Positions 13,594-27,500 of a stretch of DNA of 64,000 nucleotides are shown here, piece by piece (the first letter of the stretch is position 1; the number at the start of each line of letters is the position of its first letter). The translations under genes and the position numbers were made by a program. The stretch covers positions 552,480 through 616,479 of the forward strand of contig JH720300.1 in the NCBI GenBank assembly GCA_000231825.2. Direction: 5' to 3'. Source of the DNA: Tetrahymena elliotti 4EA (Eukaryota; Ciliophora; Oligohymenophorea; Hymenostomatida; Tetrahymenidae). The notes under the pieces were generated by a model. The model had not been told where the DNA came from. It worked only from the letters and a program-made list of their open reading frames with translations, and made no database searches.

Positions 13594-15321
13594 TCAAAAA
13601 GAATCTTCTGAAATATTATTTGAAGACTCATTTAGCTGATTGTTAAAAGAACGTTTGGTGGCTTGTGTTGTTGCATTTGAATTCTTTCTATTAATAGTGT
13701 TACTAAGCTAAAATTTTCCATTTATTTAACAAGGATTTGTGTTAAGTCTTGAGGATAAATTATTGCTATGTTGAGAAATACTAGATTTTCTAGAGTTTAG
13801 AGGAGGCTTAAATTAAATTGGAACTTCTTTGTTTATGTTGGTTTAATAAAAATCATATGGCTTAGTTTACTTGGATACATTTATTTGTTAGCCTGTAGAA
13901 TGGAAAGAATTGCTACTAAACTTTCTTTTATTGTTGCTAGAATTGGTAGCAAAATTGAAATTATCAATTAGAGTATTGCAATAGCTTGTATTCAATGAAT
14001 TTTGTGCATTTTATGTTTATGGCTGTGTTTGTTGAGGTATAAATTAGAATTATGTATTACTAGATTATCCATTTGGTGTTTAAGTAGTTGACAAAGAGGA
14101 AGGATCTTCTTAATAAGAGAGTTTGTGAGAAATAATGAAGTTCTTTTCTAATTAATCTAATTTGTTATTATCTTGTGATTATAAGTCTAAAGCCATCTAC
14201 TGTTAATTAAAAGATTATTATTACTCATAAGATTAATTAATCTTTTTATATTTTTTTATCATTTGGAATATTTCTTTGTTATTCATTTTGTAATTTGACT
14301 CAATCAGTTTATGGATTGGATGATTTGATGAAAGTTGTTTGTTGTTGCTTTTGCTTTCTTTTTTCTTAAATCTATTACCATCTAAATCACTGTTACTGCT
14401 CACACTGCTATTGCTTCTGCTTCTTTATTACTTATTAGACTATCCTTTTTTACTGAAATTTAAATAATCCTGTTAATAAATTGCATTAGTTCTATTTGCG
14501 TGATCTCTTTAGTTTGTATTCATTTAGCGTTCACTTTTAATAGAGCCACCACATTTGATAGCTGTATCTTCTTAATTAGTAAAAAAGTTTGTTTAACCAT
14601 AAAGAATTTAAGGTTTGATTTGAGAAACATGAGTTATTTTCTTGTTGTAGTAAAAATCATCCTCATCAAAACTTGAATCATTTTAATATTTTTACTGATG
14701 AGTCAATTGCAAATTAGTTCCTTATTTAATTTAACCTTCCAAGCTTTTTACTTGTTATTGAATTGAGTTTTAAGTTCTCTCCTTTTCTTTTTCAATATCT
14801 TTTTCCATATCTTCTTTGAATTTCTATATTTTTTGCTCATATTCTTCCTTTGCTCTTTAGCATTAATCTTCAAATCTTTCATTTATTTTTCTCAGTTTGT
14901 CTTAGAGAAGAACATTTTCTTCCTTCTCAATCTCTCTCATTTTAGACATCAATTATTCCATTTAATTTTGAGCCTAAATAATTTCCTGTTTCTTTTTGTC
15001 AATAAAATTTTGTTTTATTGACTACATCTTTTCCTCAAGACTGATTATTGAATGATCATATTTCTATGTCTAGTATTACTTTTCTTAATATTTATTACTC
15101 GAAATATACCTTTAATTTTATTTAAATGCTTTCTCTCCACTATTAGTTGTTTAATTAAGTAAATTCCAGTTGTTTTCTTTATCTTCTTGAGTAAAATACT
15201 CTCTTTCTTTCAGTTTAGTTGTACCAGTTAATGATACATTTGGATTAGATTTCATCAAATCTATTTCCTGTTTGAGCTATTTTATACTCTTCTGGTACTC
15301 TTTGATTCCACTTTTATTCAT
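13594..15321 (-). CDS. Coiled-coil, Q/N/S-rich protein of unknown function
   Basis: This is an uninterrupted frame from ATG 15321 (MNKSGIKEYQKS) to TGA 13594, exactly 575 residues with TAA/TAG as Gln and no intron needed. Residues about 90-200 form a highly charged coiled coil (MREIEKEENVLL, KEKERTQNSIQQQ). The rest is Ser/Asn/Gln-rich and probably disordered, with SRSNSSVSSNSDLD and many possible phosphorylation sites. I see no enzymatic or known binding domain. It could be a cytoskeletal or scaffold protein, but that is inference. It stands alone in long spacers on the same strand as the genes to its left. Confidence 0.8.
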
Positions 15322-16632
15322 GGTCACTAAATAACAAACAAGTTAATTAACTATTGTTCTTCCTTAATAAATTTTTTTTTTTATAAAATTCAAAAATCTT
15401 TTAATTAAAAGTAAAGCTTTTGAAAATAGTAGTGATGATTGAACATGTATTTCAAATTGCATAATCATAAAGTAATTAAAATTAAACTACTCTTCTTATC
15501 ACATTCATTCAATTTTCAAAAGTAATTTATATTTCAAATATTAACTTAATTCATTTATTCGTTAAAATGCATAATAATCATAAATACTTTCCTTCTTTAT
15601 ATTCCTCATTTTTTAAATTATTTAATTATTTTAACATGAAAATTTCAATTCAATTTACTAAAATCAAACAATAGATTTCCTCTTCAATATTCTTAATATT
15701 AATAAAATTATATCTTGATGATTTTCATATTTTTTAGAAAATTTAGATTTAATTATTTTAAATTAAATTATTATTATCACTATTACTCTAATTACAAAAA
15801 AAAGCCAAAAATAAAATGTTTAAGGATTTTTTCATTATTGACAAGGTTGATTTACTTTAATTTTTACGATTTTTTGAATTATTTTTTCCTTCTTTCTAGT
15901 TTTAGTTACTTTCATAAAATAAAATAAAATAATTTTTATTTTTAATAAATTTAAAAACAATAAAATAAATGCTTTTAGATTTAAATTATCCAAAATTCAG
16001 CAAAATCAATGCATTAGGATCAAGTATATGGATCCCTCAAAATTATTAGGATTGAATCTTCGGACTCATATCAATAATTAGTTTTTAAATTACTTTATTT
16101 TTTGTTGCTTCTTGAATTTTTAATTTTTTTATCTTGCAAATTAGTAATTATTAACCTTTCCTTTTGAGAAATATTAAATTTAGGAACGATTTAAATAATT
16201 TTATACAAAACTGATAAGCATTTTATTATTTATCTTGAGTTTTTTTTGATTTTTTGTCAAAATTAAATTTCTGATTGTTTTTGTAAATTATAAATATTTT
16301 TCGCTTTTTAATTAATAGAATGTGACATCATGAATAGATAGATACAAATATATATTAAAATTTACCAATTGATAATTATTATATTAACGTTTGCTATCTA
16401 CTTTGACTCTTAAATTATTATTAGAAATCACGCTCAAAGCAATAATTAATTTAATCAAAAACAAATCAGTCGATCAAAAAAAACAATAGAAGAAAATCTA
16501 TTAGATAATTAACCCAGAGGAAGAGTATAATAATTTAATAATCATTAGAAAATAAAATATTAAGCTTAAAGGCACTACTTCAATACAAACATAAACAAAA
16601 ACAACTTCCATTCAAGAAATTATCAATTAAAA
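15322..16632. other. Divergent intergenic spacer
   Basis: This lies between a minus-strand gene start (15321) and a plus-strand gene start (16633), so it should hold both promoters. It is A/T-rich; no distinct regulatory motif, RNA gene or repeat could be identified. Confidence 0.6.
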
Positions 16633-18643
16633 ATGGGAATATCACCTTCTACTCCTTCTAAAGTAGTTTAACACATTTAAAATCAACAACGTGAAAAGCG
16701 TAAATCTAAATGAACAAAATATTTATTTTATTAATCCCTTTTTATATTTTCTTTTAGAATTGAGATTCTTAGAAAACTTATCTAAGGCATTAAATAAGAC
16801 TCCCTAAGAGGCTGAAAAAATAACATGGATGATGTAAAATAAATAATATGAAATAGATTATGTCATTTTGGGCATGGGAGGAAATGGTGTAGTTATCCGT
16901 GGACTAGACAAACAAGAAAATAAGCCTATTGCTATAAAAATAACTAAGTTTAAAACAAATGATGAATGTGATCGTCTTCTTAATGAATTTAAATTATTAT
17001 AAATGTGCTAGGGAACTTAAATATTAAAAGTAAAAGAAATCTATATTAGCTACAAGATGAAACTCTAATTTATGATCATGGAATACTGTCCATGTAAGCT
17101 TTTAACTTATTCTTTTATTTTTGAATTAATTTTACATACTTACGAACCAAAAAAAGACAAATTTTTTAACACCAAATTTTTAATTTTCTTTTTTTAAATA
17201 CTCCTACATCAATTTCACAAGAGATAATATTATCTTCATTCTTATTCGCATATATTACATAGTTGACCTCAAGACTTATTTGAAGAGAATAGAAGAAAAA
17301 AGAAGCAACATTAAGATTCCTTATGTCCTCTAAATTTGCTTAGAACTATTATATGGCTTGAAGTAAATACATGATAACGGAGTTATTCACTTAGATATCA
17401 AGCCTGCAAACATATTATTCAGCCCTAATTCAGTTTGGAAATATTCTGATTTTGGACTTTCAAGAAAGTTTAAGCGCATAGTAAATACCTAAGGCTAATA
17501 GTAGTCTAACTAGACAAATTAGAATGTTTAATCAAAGAATGGATCAGATTCCCCTACTTCACCTAGTTCAACTGAAACCATGGAGGAAAAGATGATAGAA
17601 TACATCAAAATCATTCCAGTAAGAATTAGAATTTAGTATTTTGAATAAATAAATGAACAAAAGAGCCATAAAAATATTTAAATTGATAATTACAATAAAA
17701 TATAAAATAATCAGGATATCCCAAACAAAATTATTACCAATTAGAGAAAAGCAATTTTCAATTTACTTTGATATTTTTAATAATTGTTTTTCCATTTTTT
17801 ATTGTATATTTTCTGATTTTTATTACTAGATTAATTTGTGAGAAAAAATTAAAACCTAATTTTTCACCTCAATTTTTTAAATCTTAAAACTGGCTAAGCG
17901 CAACAGAATTAATTTTTCTTACTGGATTACATACTATGATGAGAGCTCAAAAATTATAAAATTCTATTATGAACATTCAAAATTCATTTATATTTTTAAA
18001 TAGAAATTAAGTTGTTTATTAAATTATTATTTCTAACTAATAATAGCAAGGCTACACTCCCTAATATGCATCACCAGAATAATATTAGATTGTTAATAAC
18101 AAAGACTTCACAAAGACTGTTACTGAAAAAAGTGATATTTATAGCCTAGGAATAGTATTTTTGGAGCTTACAGGGGTGAAGATTTCAAATGAAGAAATCT
18201 TATAAATGAAAACTAACCCTAATATAGATCCATCTATTTACTTCAACTAAAATTATATCCCATTTAATTAAAATGTTATCAAAAAAATGCTTTCTTATGA
18301 TCCAAATATGAGACCCACTCTTGATGAAATCTAACACCAAATCTAAATTATCCTCTGCAAAAACAGAGATAGAGGTATCAACTCTATCACTAACTCTCCT
18401 ATGCACATAAATGCCAATCCTAAGGAACAATAAAATAAAGTTGAAATTAATTTTGCTTATCTTGCTCACATGGAATAAAACGAATATTAAAATGATTTCA
18501 AAACACCTGATTCTATGGTAAATAATCAAGGCAATAACATCGATTTAACAAAATAAGATATCCCTGAAATAGACGCTTCAACAACCAAAAAATTAGAAAT
18601 CAATGAAAATCAATAAAATATAGATTTCATAAAAATAAAGTGA
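16633..18643 (+). CDS. Protein kinase with HLD catalytic motif and N-terminal MG
   Basis: ATG at 16633 ([12 protein letters not shown]); stop TGA at 18641-18643. Introns are 16700-16757, 17094-17262 and 17619-18046 (428 nt). The motifs are [11 protein letters not shown] (glycine loop), IAIKITK (lysine), [13 protein letters not shown] formed exactly at the second splice junction, [11 protein letters not shown] (catalytic loop), [10 protein letters not shown] (DFG), QGYTPQYASPEQ (APE position), and [13 protein letters not shown]. The catalytic Arg is replaced by Leu (HLD rather than HRD), as in some Wee1-like and other non-RD kinases. A long Ser/Gln/Asn-rich insert follows DFG, before the APE motif. 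Gly2 with Ser6 allows N-myristoylation. A charged tail of about 100 residues follows the kinase fold. It is confidently a kinase; the subfamily is uncertain. Confidence 0.88.
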
Positions 18644-21506
18644 TAAATTTATTGATAAAAGAAAGTATGAATCAATCAATCAAGTCGAGTAAACTAAAAA
18701 AAAACTCAACTGATTTACTTATTGATTTAAAGAATTTGAACTGATTTTCCAAAGAAAGTCTCCACAAAAATTTTAATAAATTCCTTAAGGAAAGAATTAA
18801 CTATCTAAAATTAATTACTATTTATTAAAAAAGAAATATCATTATAATTATATAATCAAAACACACATACGCACATTCAATACGTACATATTTGATCCAG
18901 ACTGCGAACCAGACTTAGTAACAAAGAATCAAACATGTAATTAAATCCACAATTATAAAATTTTATAAAAATCTTACAAACAAACCAAAAGTGAATAATG
19001 CTAATAATTTTCAAATTAAAAACTACATTAACAAAAGATACAATTAAATTTTTCTCAGCATTAGCGCAAAAGGAAAAAGGCTTGCTTGAATATAATTTTT
19101 AATAAATTAAGCAACCAGTGAGTGAGTTAGTCAGTCATTCAACTATCTTAATATTAAATCACTCAAACCTTCCACCGCTAGAACTTAATAATAATTTAAA
19201 ATTGCTAATAAAATATCTATTAACCCTAAAATATTTCTGTAAATATAAATAAAAGGGCTATGAATTCTTCATCTTTTTACTTTACTATTAAAGACTAAAT
19301 AAAAATTAAAAAATATATTTATTTCCTATGCAAAAAATAAAATTAAAAATATCTAAAAATAAAAACATAAATTTATATTTTATATTTGTATTTCTTTTTA
19401 TATTAAATTTATCTGTTTAACCAACTTTTTACTCAGTATTAACTGAAAAAATTACACCTATTTATACTAGAAGAATATTTTTTATATTTTTACATCAACT
19501 TTTTGGCGAGTTTACTTACTTAATGATTTTTATTTATCATTTAACTAAAATAGAAGGTTGTGTTTTACTTATTTTTTGATTATTGTCTGTCTCTAACAAG
19601 CTACCTACTTACTGAATATTAATAATTCATTCAAAAAATAATCATTCATTTGTAAATAAAAATTGAAGATTTTTTTATTTAGGCTTTAATTAATTTAAAC
19701 ACCCTTGATTCCGTAAAGAATAGAAAAGAATCCAAATAATTGCTTTGAGTTTAAATACTTGAAAGTAAAAGCCGTACAGCGTAGCTAAGTATAGAATTAA
19801 GGGAAAATAAAATTAATAGATAGGGTTTATTTATATTTCATGAAAAAGAAAACAATGACAACTGATCCAGTAACACTGCTAACTTTGAATAGTTCAATTT
19901 AACTTACTTATTTTTTACTACATCATTATGACTAATTGATTTATGTTATCAAGCTAGAATCATCCTTTTTATCCTATTTTTTTATTAAAAATTCAAATCA
20001 TTTCCTCTTTAACGCCTTTAAATTATGTAAACAAAAAGTGTATTATCTATCTCATAAACTCTTTAATCTGTGCTAAGCTAGATATGTTATATTGAACACC
20101 TTTCCAAATAATTACATAAATTAAGTCATTTTGATAGATTTTAATTAATATTTGAAACTCGTTTTTGAAATGTATTACTGTTAGTTTAAGTCAATCGAAA
20201 AGATTTTAAAAAAAAATATAAATTATTCTATAAAGCTAGATTTTATCTTAATTAATATATTTACATGACAAATTTTAATTCATGAACAATGGCTATTATG
20301 TAGCTATTACTTTCAAATTTATTTAAAATTTTTGTCTAGTATTACTAATTATTATTTATTATTATTATAAATTTATTTGTAATATTTCTAATTTATTTTT
20401 AATAATGTAAACAAAATCTTAATTATTCTCTAAGAAAATCACACTTAAAATATTGTCATTAATTAAAAAATGTACGAAATTGTTTGGTTCTAAAGACAAT
20501 TAGTTAAAATTTGAAACTCACCTTTTTACGAACCTTATGAAATATTTTAAACAAATATAGTTCTTATTAACTTATTATTTTTTTTTAATTTCTATCATAA
20601 ATTTATTCCCAAAAATTATTTATATTATTTGAGAAATGAATAAAAATATTATTTGTGTTTAATTTAATGGAATTTTAATAAACAGAAAATACTATTTAAG
20701 TAAAACAAACTGATTTGGTATTTTTATTATTCAAAAAAAAATAATAAATAGAATATAATAAGAATGTATTTTTTCATTTTATTATCCTTATATCAAAGTC
20801 ATTTATTTTATTTTAAAAGAATGTTTTAATATAGAAATGTTAAAAATAAATCTCATTTTTGAATCTAAGATACCTCATATTATGAAAAACCTTTTATTAA
20901 CTCCTAAAAAAATAAAAAACTTAAAAAATGAATTTATTTGTCTTTTTATATTTTTTTTGTGAATACTTTACTTTAATGCAGTGTCTGAACAACGAATATC
21001 TATCGTTTTTGAATCTCAAACAAAAAATTAGATAGATTTATTTTATTAATTATAATTCACTCATGCAGTCAGTGTATCTATCTATCTATTGTCTTCTTTT
21101 GGGTAGTCTATTATTGATGAAAGTTATAAGATCTCACTAGAAATGATGGAATGTTGATGTAAATATATTATTCAATTTTTTCTTAAGCTGTTCAATCATT
21201 CAATCAAAACTGCTAGGATTTTCTTTAAAAATAAAATGTAGTAAAAAGAAATAGCTAAAATTTAAGTTGACTGATATGCACTTTAAAAGAAATAAATAAA
21301 AATTAATTATTAAATAATTTTGAGAGATAAAATAAATCTTTTTGTAAAGGCAACAAAATAGAAGCTATCAAATGAATTAAATAAAAGGTAAGTCTAAATA
21401 TGTTTATTAGTAGAGTATTTATTTTTGTTAAATATTTTTTTTCACAATAAGCTTAACAAAAAAATACATTTGTTTAATTTATTAATAGTTGAATTTAAAA
21501 AACTAA
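18644..21506. other. Long convergent intergenic spacer
   Basis: About 2.9 kb between the 3' ends of two converging genes. It is A/T-rich and broken by TGA in all frames except for short runs. I see only a small TCTA-type microsatellite near 21075-21090, and no gene, RNA or mobile element. Confidence 0.6.
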
Positions 21507-24500
21507 TCAACGATTAGTATGTTGATAAGTATCAAATATAGGGAATGGGGCTGTGTAGCTGTTATTTACATTTAAATTATTGCTATTCAAATTATTATGA
21601 ATTTGTTATAAAGAAGTGTTAAGTGAGCCCCTTGGTGGTGTTTAGCTGAAATTAGAGAAAATCCTTGGTTTTGGTTTTTTTTGATCTTCCTATCTTCTTC
21701 TTTGAATGTTTTATTAGTTTTATTAATTGTGTAAATTAAAGTCTTAATCTGAATTCCTAAAGGAGTTCATTCCAGTAGAAAGTTTAAAGTCGTTATAATG
21801 AGGAATACTTGAATTTTGTTGAATTTATAGATCTTCTTATGTTTTTACAATATTGTAATTTCTTGTTTAAGGACTTTAATCAAATATTGGTTTCTTGTAT
21901 ATCAGTTGAGTTCCTTAGTGATAATTATTAGTATTTTACATTTATATTTTTGTTGTAGCTTAAGGAGAAATTATTTATTGCTATTAATATTGCTACTATT
22001 AAACATAATTGTTTTTAATTGGAATATTTATTCTTTGTGGAGTAGCTGGGTTTGAAATTCTATTGTCACTTAACGTATTGAAAAAACTAGAATTTTACTA
22101 TGGACTATTAATTGATAAGTTACTTTGTTAATTGATCTTATTTTATGAAATGTTTGGGTTTACTGTTTTTTGAGGGGAAGGACTTAACGATTATCTTTCA
22201 TATTATTGCTATTAAATTTGATTTATTTTATTTGGAATTTATAAGAATTTTGTTGATGTGTTAGTTTAGAAATATGTTAATGAATCTTAGTTGGTTTATC
22301 CAAGCGCTCTGGGAGTCAAAGAAGTATTATTTAGTGAGCTTGTGTTTAAAATATAGTTATTATTATTAAAACTATTATTACTGATGTTTGTATTTTACAA
22401 TCCACTGTTGCTAAAACTGCTATTTGTAATATTTTTTAACATATTTACACTTGTTGATTTATTTGGTGTATAAAATGGCTATTAAGATATTTCATTCTAT
22501 TGATTTATGTATTTATTCTATGATATAGTTGTTTATCTTTAATTATATTTATCATTTATTTAGTAGTTATGATTATTGGCTTAAATGTTTCCTAGATCCA
22601 TTGATAAATTAGATTTACTCTAAATGCTTGCTTCATTCTAATAAATAGGAGATTTTTTATTGTTTGTTTCAAAATAATAATTTTTATTTGATTGTATTTA
22701 AAGATTTTCAACAGTTTATCTTTCTGGTTTCAAATACTGAAGATCGTTAAGCTCATATTCGTTTGCTTTCAAGTTAATTGTCATCCCATAATTGTTGTTA
22801 ATACTTTTATTTTAAGATTGTTGCTTGAATTCAATATAACTTTAAGCCTTACGGTGATTACCTAAGTCATTATTAGTTTTGCTAGCCTCTTATTTTTATA
22901 TTGCTATCATTAACTCCTTCTGTTAACTTTAATTTTTTACATCGCTATCATTATTCCTCTTACTATCATACTCAAGATAAATATTTAATTATTTATTTAG
23001 TTTAAAATTTTAAATTTCTAAGTCTGATATTTTAGCTTTTTATTTTTCGTTCTCGGATCTCAAAGTAATTACTTAGTTTATTAAAAGGTCATTTGCTCCA
23101 TTCTAAATATATTATATAAATTTATTATTCTTCAAATAATTTATTTAATAAATAAATAAAAATACTTTTTATGTTTGAGGGGAGGTATTGAAATTACTTG
23201 ACTAAGAATTTTCTTAAACACGATTAATGGTAGAAGGAGCTAATCTTAAGCTAATTTATTCTTTTTCCTTGAGCTAAAGTATCAGATTATCTTTCTCCTA
23301 TAAGGATATTTTAAGCTAAGAAATTTCTTCATTATTTGAAGCAACTTTTTTAGTTAAGATAGACTCTGATTGCTTCAACCTCTGAAATTCTATCGTTATT
23401 GTAGACTCTTACTGTTTTAGTTTCTGAATTTCCTATTATTATCTATTAAAAAATTAAAAAATGAAAATATTTTTGATTAATTTAAAAAATGATTTACTTT
23501 TAATTTAATTCTTTGTATATTTTACATTCATCAGCACGTTTAATTAAATCCTATTTTAACATTTCATTTATCTTCTAGTCTTTGAAAATCTATTCTTTTA
23601 ATTCCTTTATTAGTTTTTTCTACTCTTCAGCTTCCTTTTAGTATGGGAGATTTTAATTTTTAGCGAAGTCTTATTTTGTTTTATCAAGAATTGCCAACTT
23701 TTTGGTGAGCTCTTGATACATTTATCTAATATTTTCCTTTTCCTTTTTCATTAAATTTAAAAATAAGCAAACAATAAAAAAAGAAATAGAAAAATCAATC
23801 ATTTTTCAAAATCTAAACTAAAAATAAATTGTTTTTGCTTTTATTTGAAAACCAGCTATTTAACTATTAATAATTAGAAGCTAAGTCTAGATTAAATAAT
23901 TATAAATGTAGAACAAACCCTAAGGCCTTACTAAATGTATGAGGTTAACAATATTAATTTTTTTTTCTTCAAAATTTGGAGTTTTAGTATTTTTTATTTA
24001 CTAAATAATTATTTATGCAAAAATTATCAAAAATCAAATTTCATTTTCAAACAAAAATGCTAAACCTGACTGACAATGAAATCAATGAATTTAAAGAATT
24101 TTCTCAAAAACAAATTAATAATAAACTATCTTTATTAATAAATATCTTGACTTAAAGTATAAAATTGGGAATAAAATTTTGTAATAGATTCATATTTTAG
24201 AGTAATTCTGAATCAAATATAAAAGTTTGTTTTGAAATTGTGGAAAAAGTAATGATTAATAATTATTTAACCTTTAAAATATTTTTAAATAAAAAAAATC
24301 AATAAAAACCATTAAGGATATTAAAATGATTTATTTTCATTGTTTTTGAGTTTTAAAATTAGAATAAAAATGCTTACTTCTTTGCTTGAAGGACAACTCT
24401 TTTTGATTTCTGAAATTTCAAACTTGAGGTCCTCGCATTATTTTTCTGCAGCTAATTTTTCATTTGAGAGTATTGTATTTAGATTAAGTAGCTCATCTAC

Positions 24501-27500
24501 TTTCTTTTATAATAAATTATTGTGATGAGTACAATTTTATAGTTGCTTTTATAAATCGGTAAGAATTTTTTCATTTTTTTTATTTTCTTAACTATTTAAC
24601 ATCTTTGTTAGTTACTCAAAATTATGTTCTGGTTCTTTCATGTCTTTAATCATGTGTTTGCTGTTAGTAATTACATTCTTTTATTGATTTTTTATGCTTT
24701 ATCCAACTTGACTTACAACTATTGAATCATCGCTTTCATCAATATTGTTACTCATTACAGAAGGTAAATTGTTAAGCTTGAATGAGTTATATTTACCAGA
24801 CACATTGATTACTTACTTGTTAAACTCATCTGATGAGTTTTTCTAATTGCTAGAAGACTAGGAAGATCCAGAAGGTTTGAAATTACTTTAATCGTTACTA
24901 ACTATTTGATAATCATCTTTAATATCATTAGAATCTTTTCTATCTATGATACGTTACTTACCTTTTTGCACTGAATCTATTTAATTTGGCTAAATATTTA
25001 AGTTTTCAAAAGATGTATCTTCTGATTAATGAGTTGTGTTTGATAAAAGTCTTCTATGAGCAGGTAAATCATTATTATTTTGAGTTTGTTAATTCTCTCC
25101 ATTTATTAATCTGCTCACTGTCTATGTAAAAATATTTTTATCCTCTGATTTTTAAGAAATTTATGAATTGGATTGATGGACTAGAACTTGAGGAGGAAGT
25201 TATGTATGTTCTTGATTGTTTTTTTAATTGAAGAAGTTAATTGTTTATTGAATCGGTAAACTTTCATTCTCTAATTCAGTATCGCTTTATTCATTTTTCT
25301 ATGCTATAATAGGTTTCTAGCCAAATGTATTGCTATAATCTATTTATTTAAGCAAGCTGGGTGGGAGATTTAATGTTATAATTTTATTATTTGTTAATGG
25401 AGGAGTTTCTTTTCCATTATTATTCATAGATATTATTTGATTTTATTATTGTAAAGTAAAGCTTTCTGGTTTATTTTTCTGATTTAGATTAATTGGAGAT
25501 TTCTCTTTTTCAGAAGAAAAGTTATCTTTGGGTGAATCATTTACATTTGATTAGTTAGTTATTAACTAATTACTTTAGTCAATTAACTTCTCAAACTGTT
25601 CTTGGCTATTTAAGTTATGTTCAGAATTATTTGAATATCCACCTTAGTAATAAGAAGAGTCTTAGTTCTTACTAGCAGTGTTTTCTTATGTATTTAAGTA
25701 TTCATTTTGAGTATCTAAGTTAATATTGTTAGTCCTCTTTTAGTCATCAGAATGCATTCCATGAGGAGATAAATCCATCATTTAATTTCTAATGAGAGTC
25801 TCACTCTTATTTTTTCTTTCTGCATCTGAGTCTTAATTATCATCTTCATTTTCGTCATTCTTTTCACTTTCAGCTAAGTAATTCCTATCATCAAGAGAAT
25901 CCTAAATTAAAATCTAGTTGTTTTTGTTGTTATTAAATTGAGATTTATAGTGTTAAGTTTCAATTAAATTTTGGCTATTTTTCTTAAAGCTGCTTTTGAC
26001 ATCTTTTAACATTTATTCCTTTCTAGTTTTTTAAGTTTGTTTTTCTACATCTGAATGGTCGCTTGAGTCCTTTAAAAATAAAAAAATTTATTCTTTTTTA
26101 AAATTCTCAAATAAAAAAATCTTGATTTACTTTGGGAAAAACAATGCCTTTTTGTACATCTTCATTTTTGGGAGAAATATATTACTCACTATTTTCATGA
26201 CTTGAACAAATAGATGGTCTAGAGTAAGATCCATTATGTTCGAATTATTAAGAAGAGTTTGTTTGATAATTATGTAAGGATTGCTAGGATCTGTGGCTTA
26301 ACATATTTGATTTTTCTGAATGTTCTGTGAGTTCTTCGATGATATCAAGCTAATCAGGCTAAGCTGGAACACTGTTAAAACCAATAATCCATGCACGAAT
26401 TTTGCCCTCATCATCACCAGTTATGAAGCCTTCAGAGTTGAGCATTTAAATTGTGACAATATTTCCTTTATCCTTACTAAATTTATCTTTTTTAAAATCC
26501 AAGATGTTATAAATTCATATTGAATTGTCATAGCTTAATCCCATCTCTAACTCATTGATTGCATTTACTGAATTAATTTTATGGTGAATAATATTCTCTC
26601 CCATTTTAGTTAGTTTCGTTATTTTTTTATCAATAACTGATTATTCGTTTTTGTCATCTCCATCAGATTTAATTGATTTAATGGAGCTATAATGATTGTT
26701 GCAGGCTTCAGCTCGAGGAAGCTCATCTATTTTTAAGACAAAAAACATATCAACAGCAGCAGCAACTATCAATGAATACTCCTCAAAGTAAAGAAGCTTT
26801 ACTATTGGCTACTTAAAGCTACTGCACAAATCTATTGAACTTATTATTGTCTATCCTCTTGCGTAGTGAAGAGTTCCATTATTTAGGCCTATAACAACAT
26901 CATCTTGAAGTATTTGCAAAATACATGTTACTCCAGAGCCCTCACTACTCTATGAGAAGTCAAAAAAAACTTCTTTTAAAAAATATTATTTCTCTTCTTA
27001 TGAATAGCTATATTTATAAGCAAGCCCATTAGCACATCCAACTAATATATCTACATCATTATTCACACAACAAATTGAAGTAAATTGAGTTCTTTCTTCA
27101 TCATATTCTCCCTTAGATTTAAGAGGATGATCAATCATCTTTTCTAATTTATGATTGAGCCAATTAAAGTAAAGAAATCCTGATTTAGCCAAACAAATCA
27201 AAAATTCACCGCTAATTTATAAAACAAAAACTTCCTTAAGCATCTAAATTGCCTCAGTGTTATCATCCACTTGCATAATTTAAAGCATTTCACCACTTTT
27301 CCAATTCCACACTTTTACCACTCCATCATCACAAACACTCCCAAAACAGTTATTATTTATCCTAACAATACTCTTAATGCCTGAACTATGAGCTCTATCT
27401 AGCTCAGTCTCTTCTCTTTCAATTCCCACAATTAATTTTGACTGAAGCTTCTATTTATTTTCTAAATACTTGCGTGCCTCTATAATTTAAATTAAAAATT

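Noticed and set aside
23743..24377. Possible gene boundary within paralogue A, with a separate gene starting at ATG 23751
   Set aside because: A strong GTAAGC donor ends the upstream exon in phase 0 and all later exons stay in phase to 21507, so a long intron is the simpler model. Transcript data could change this.
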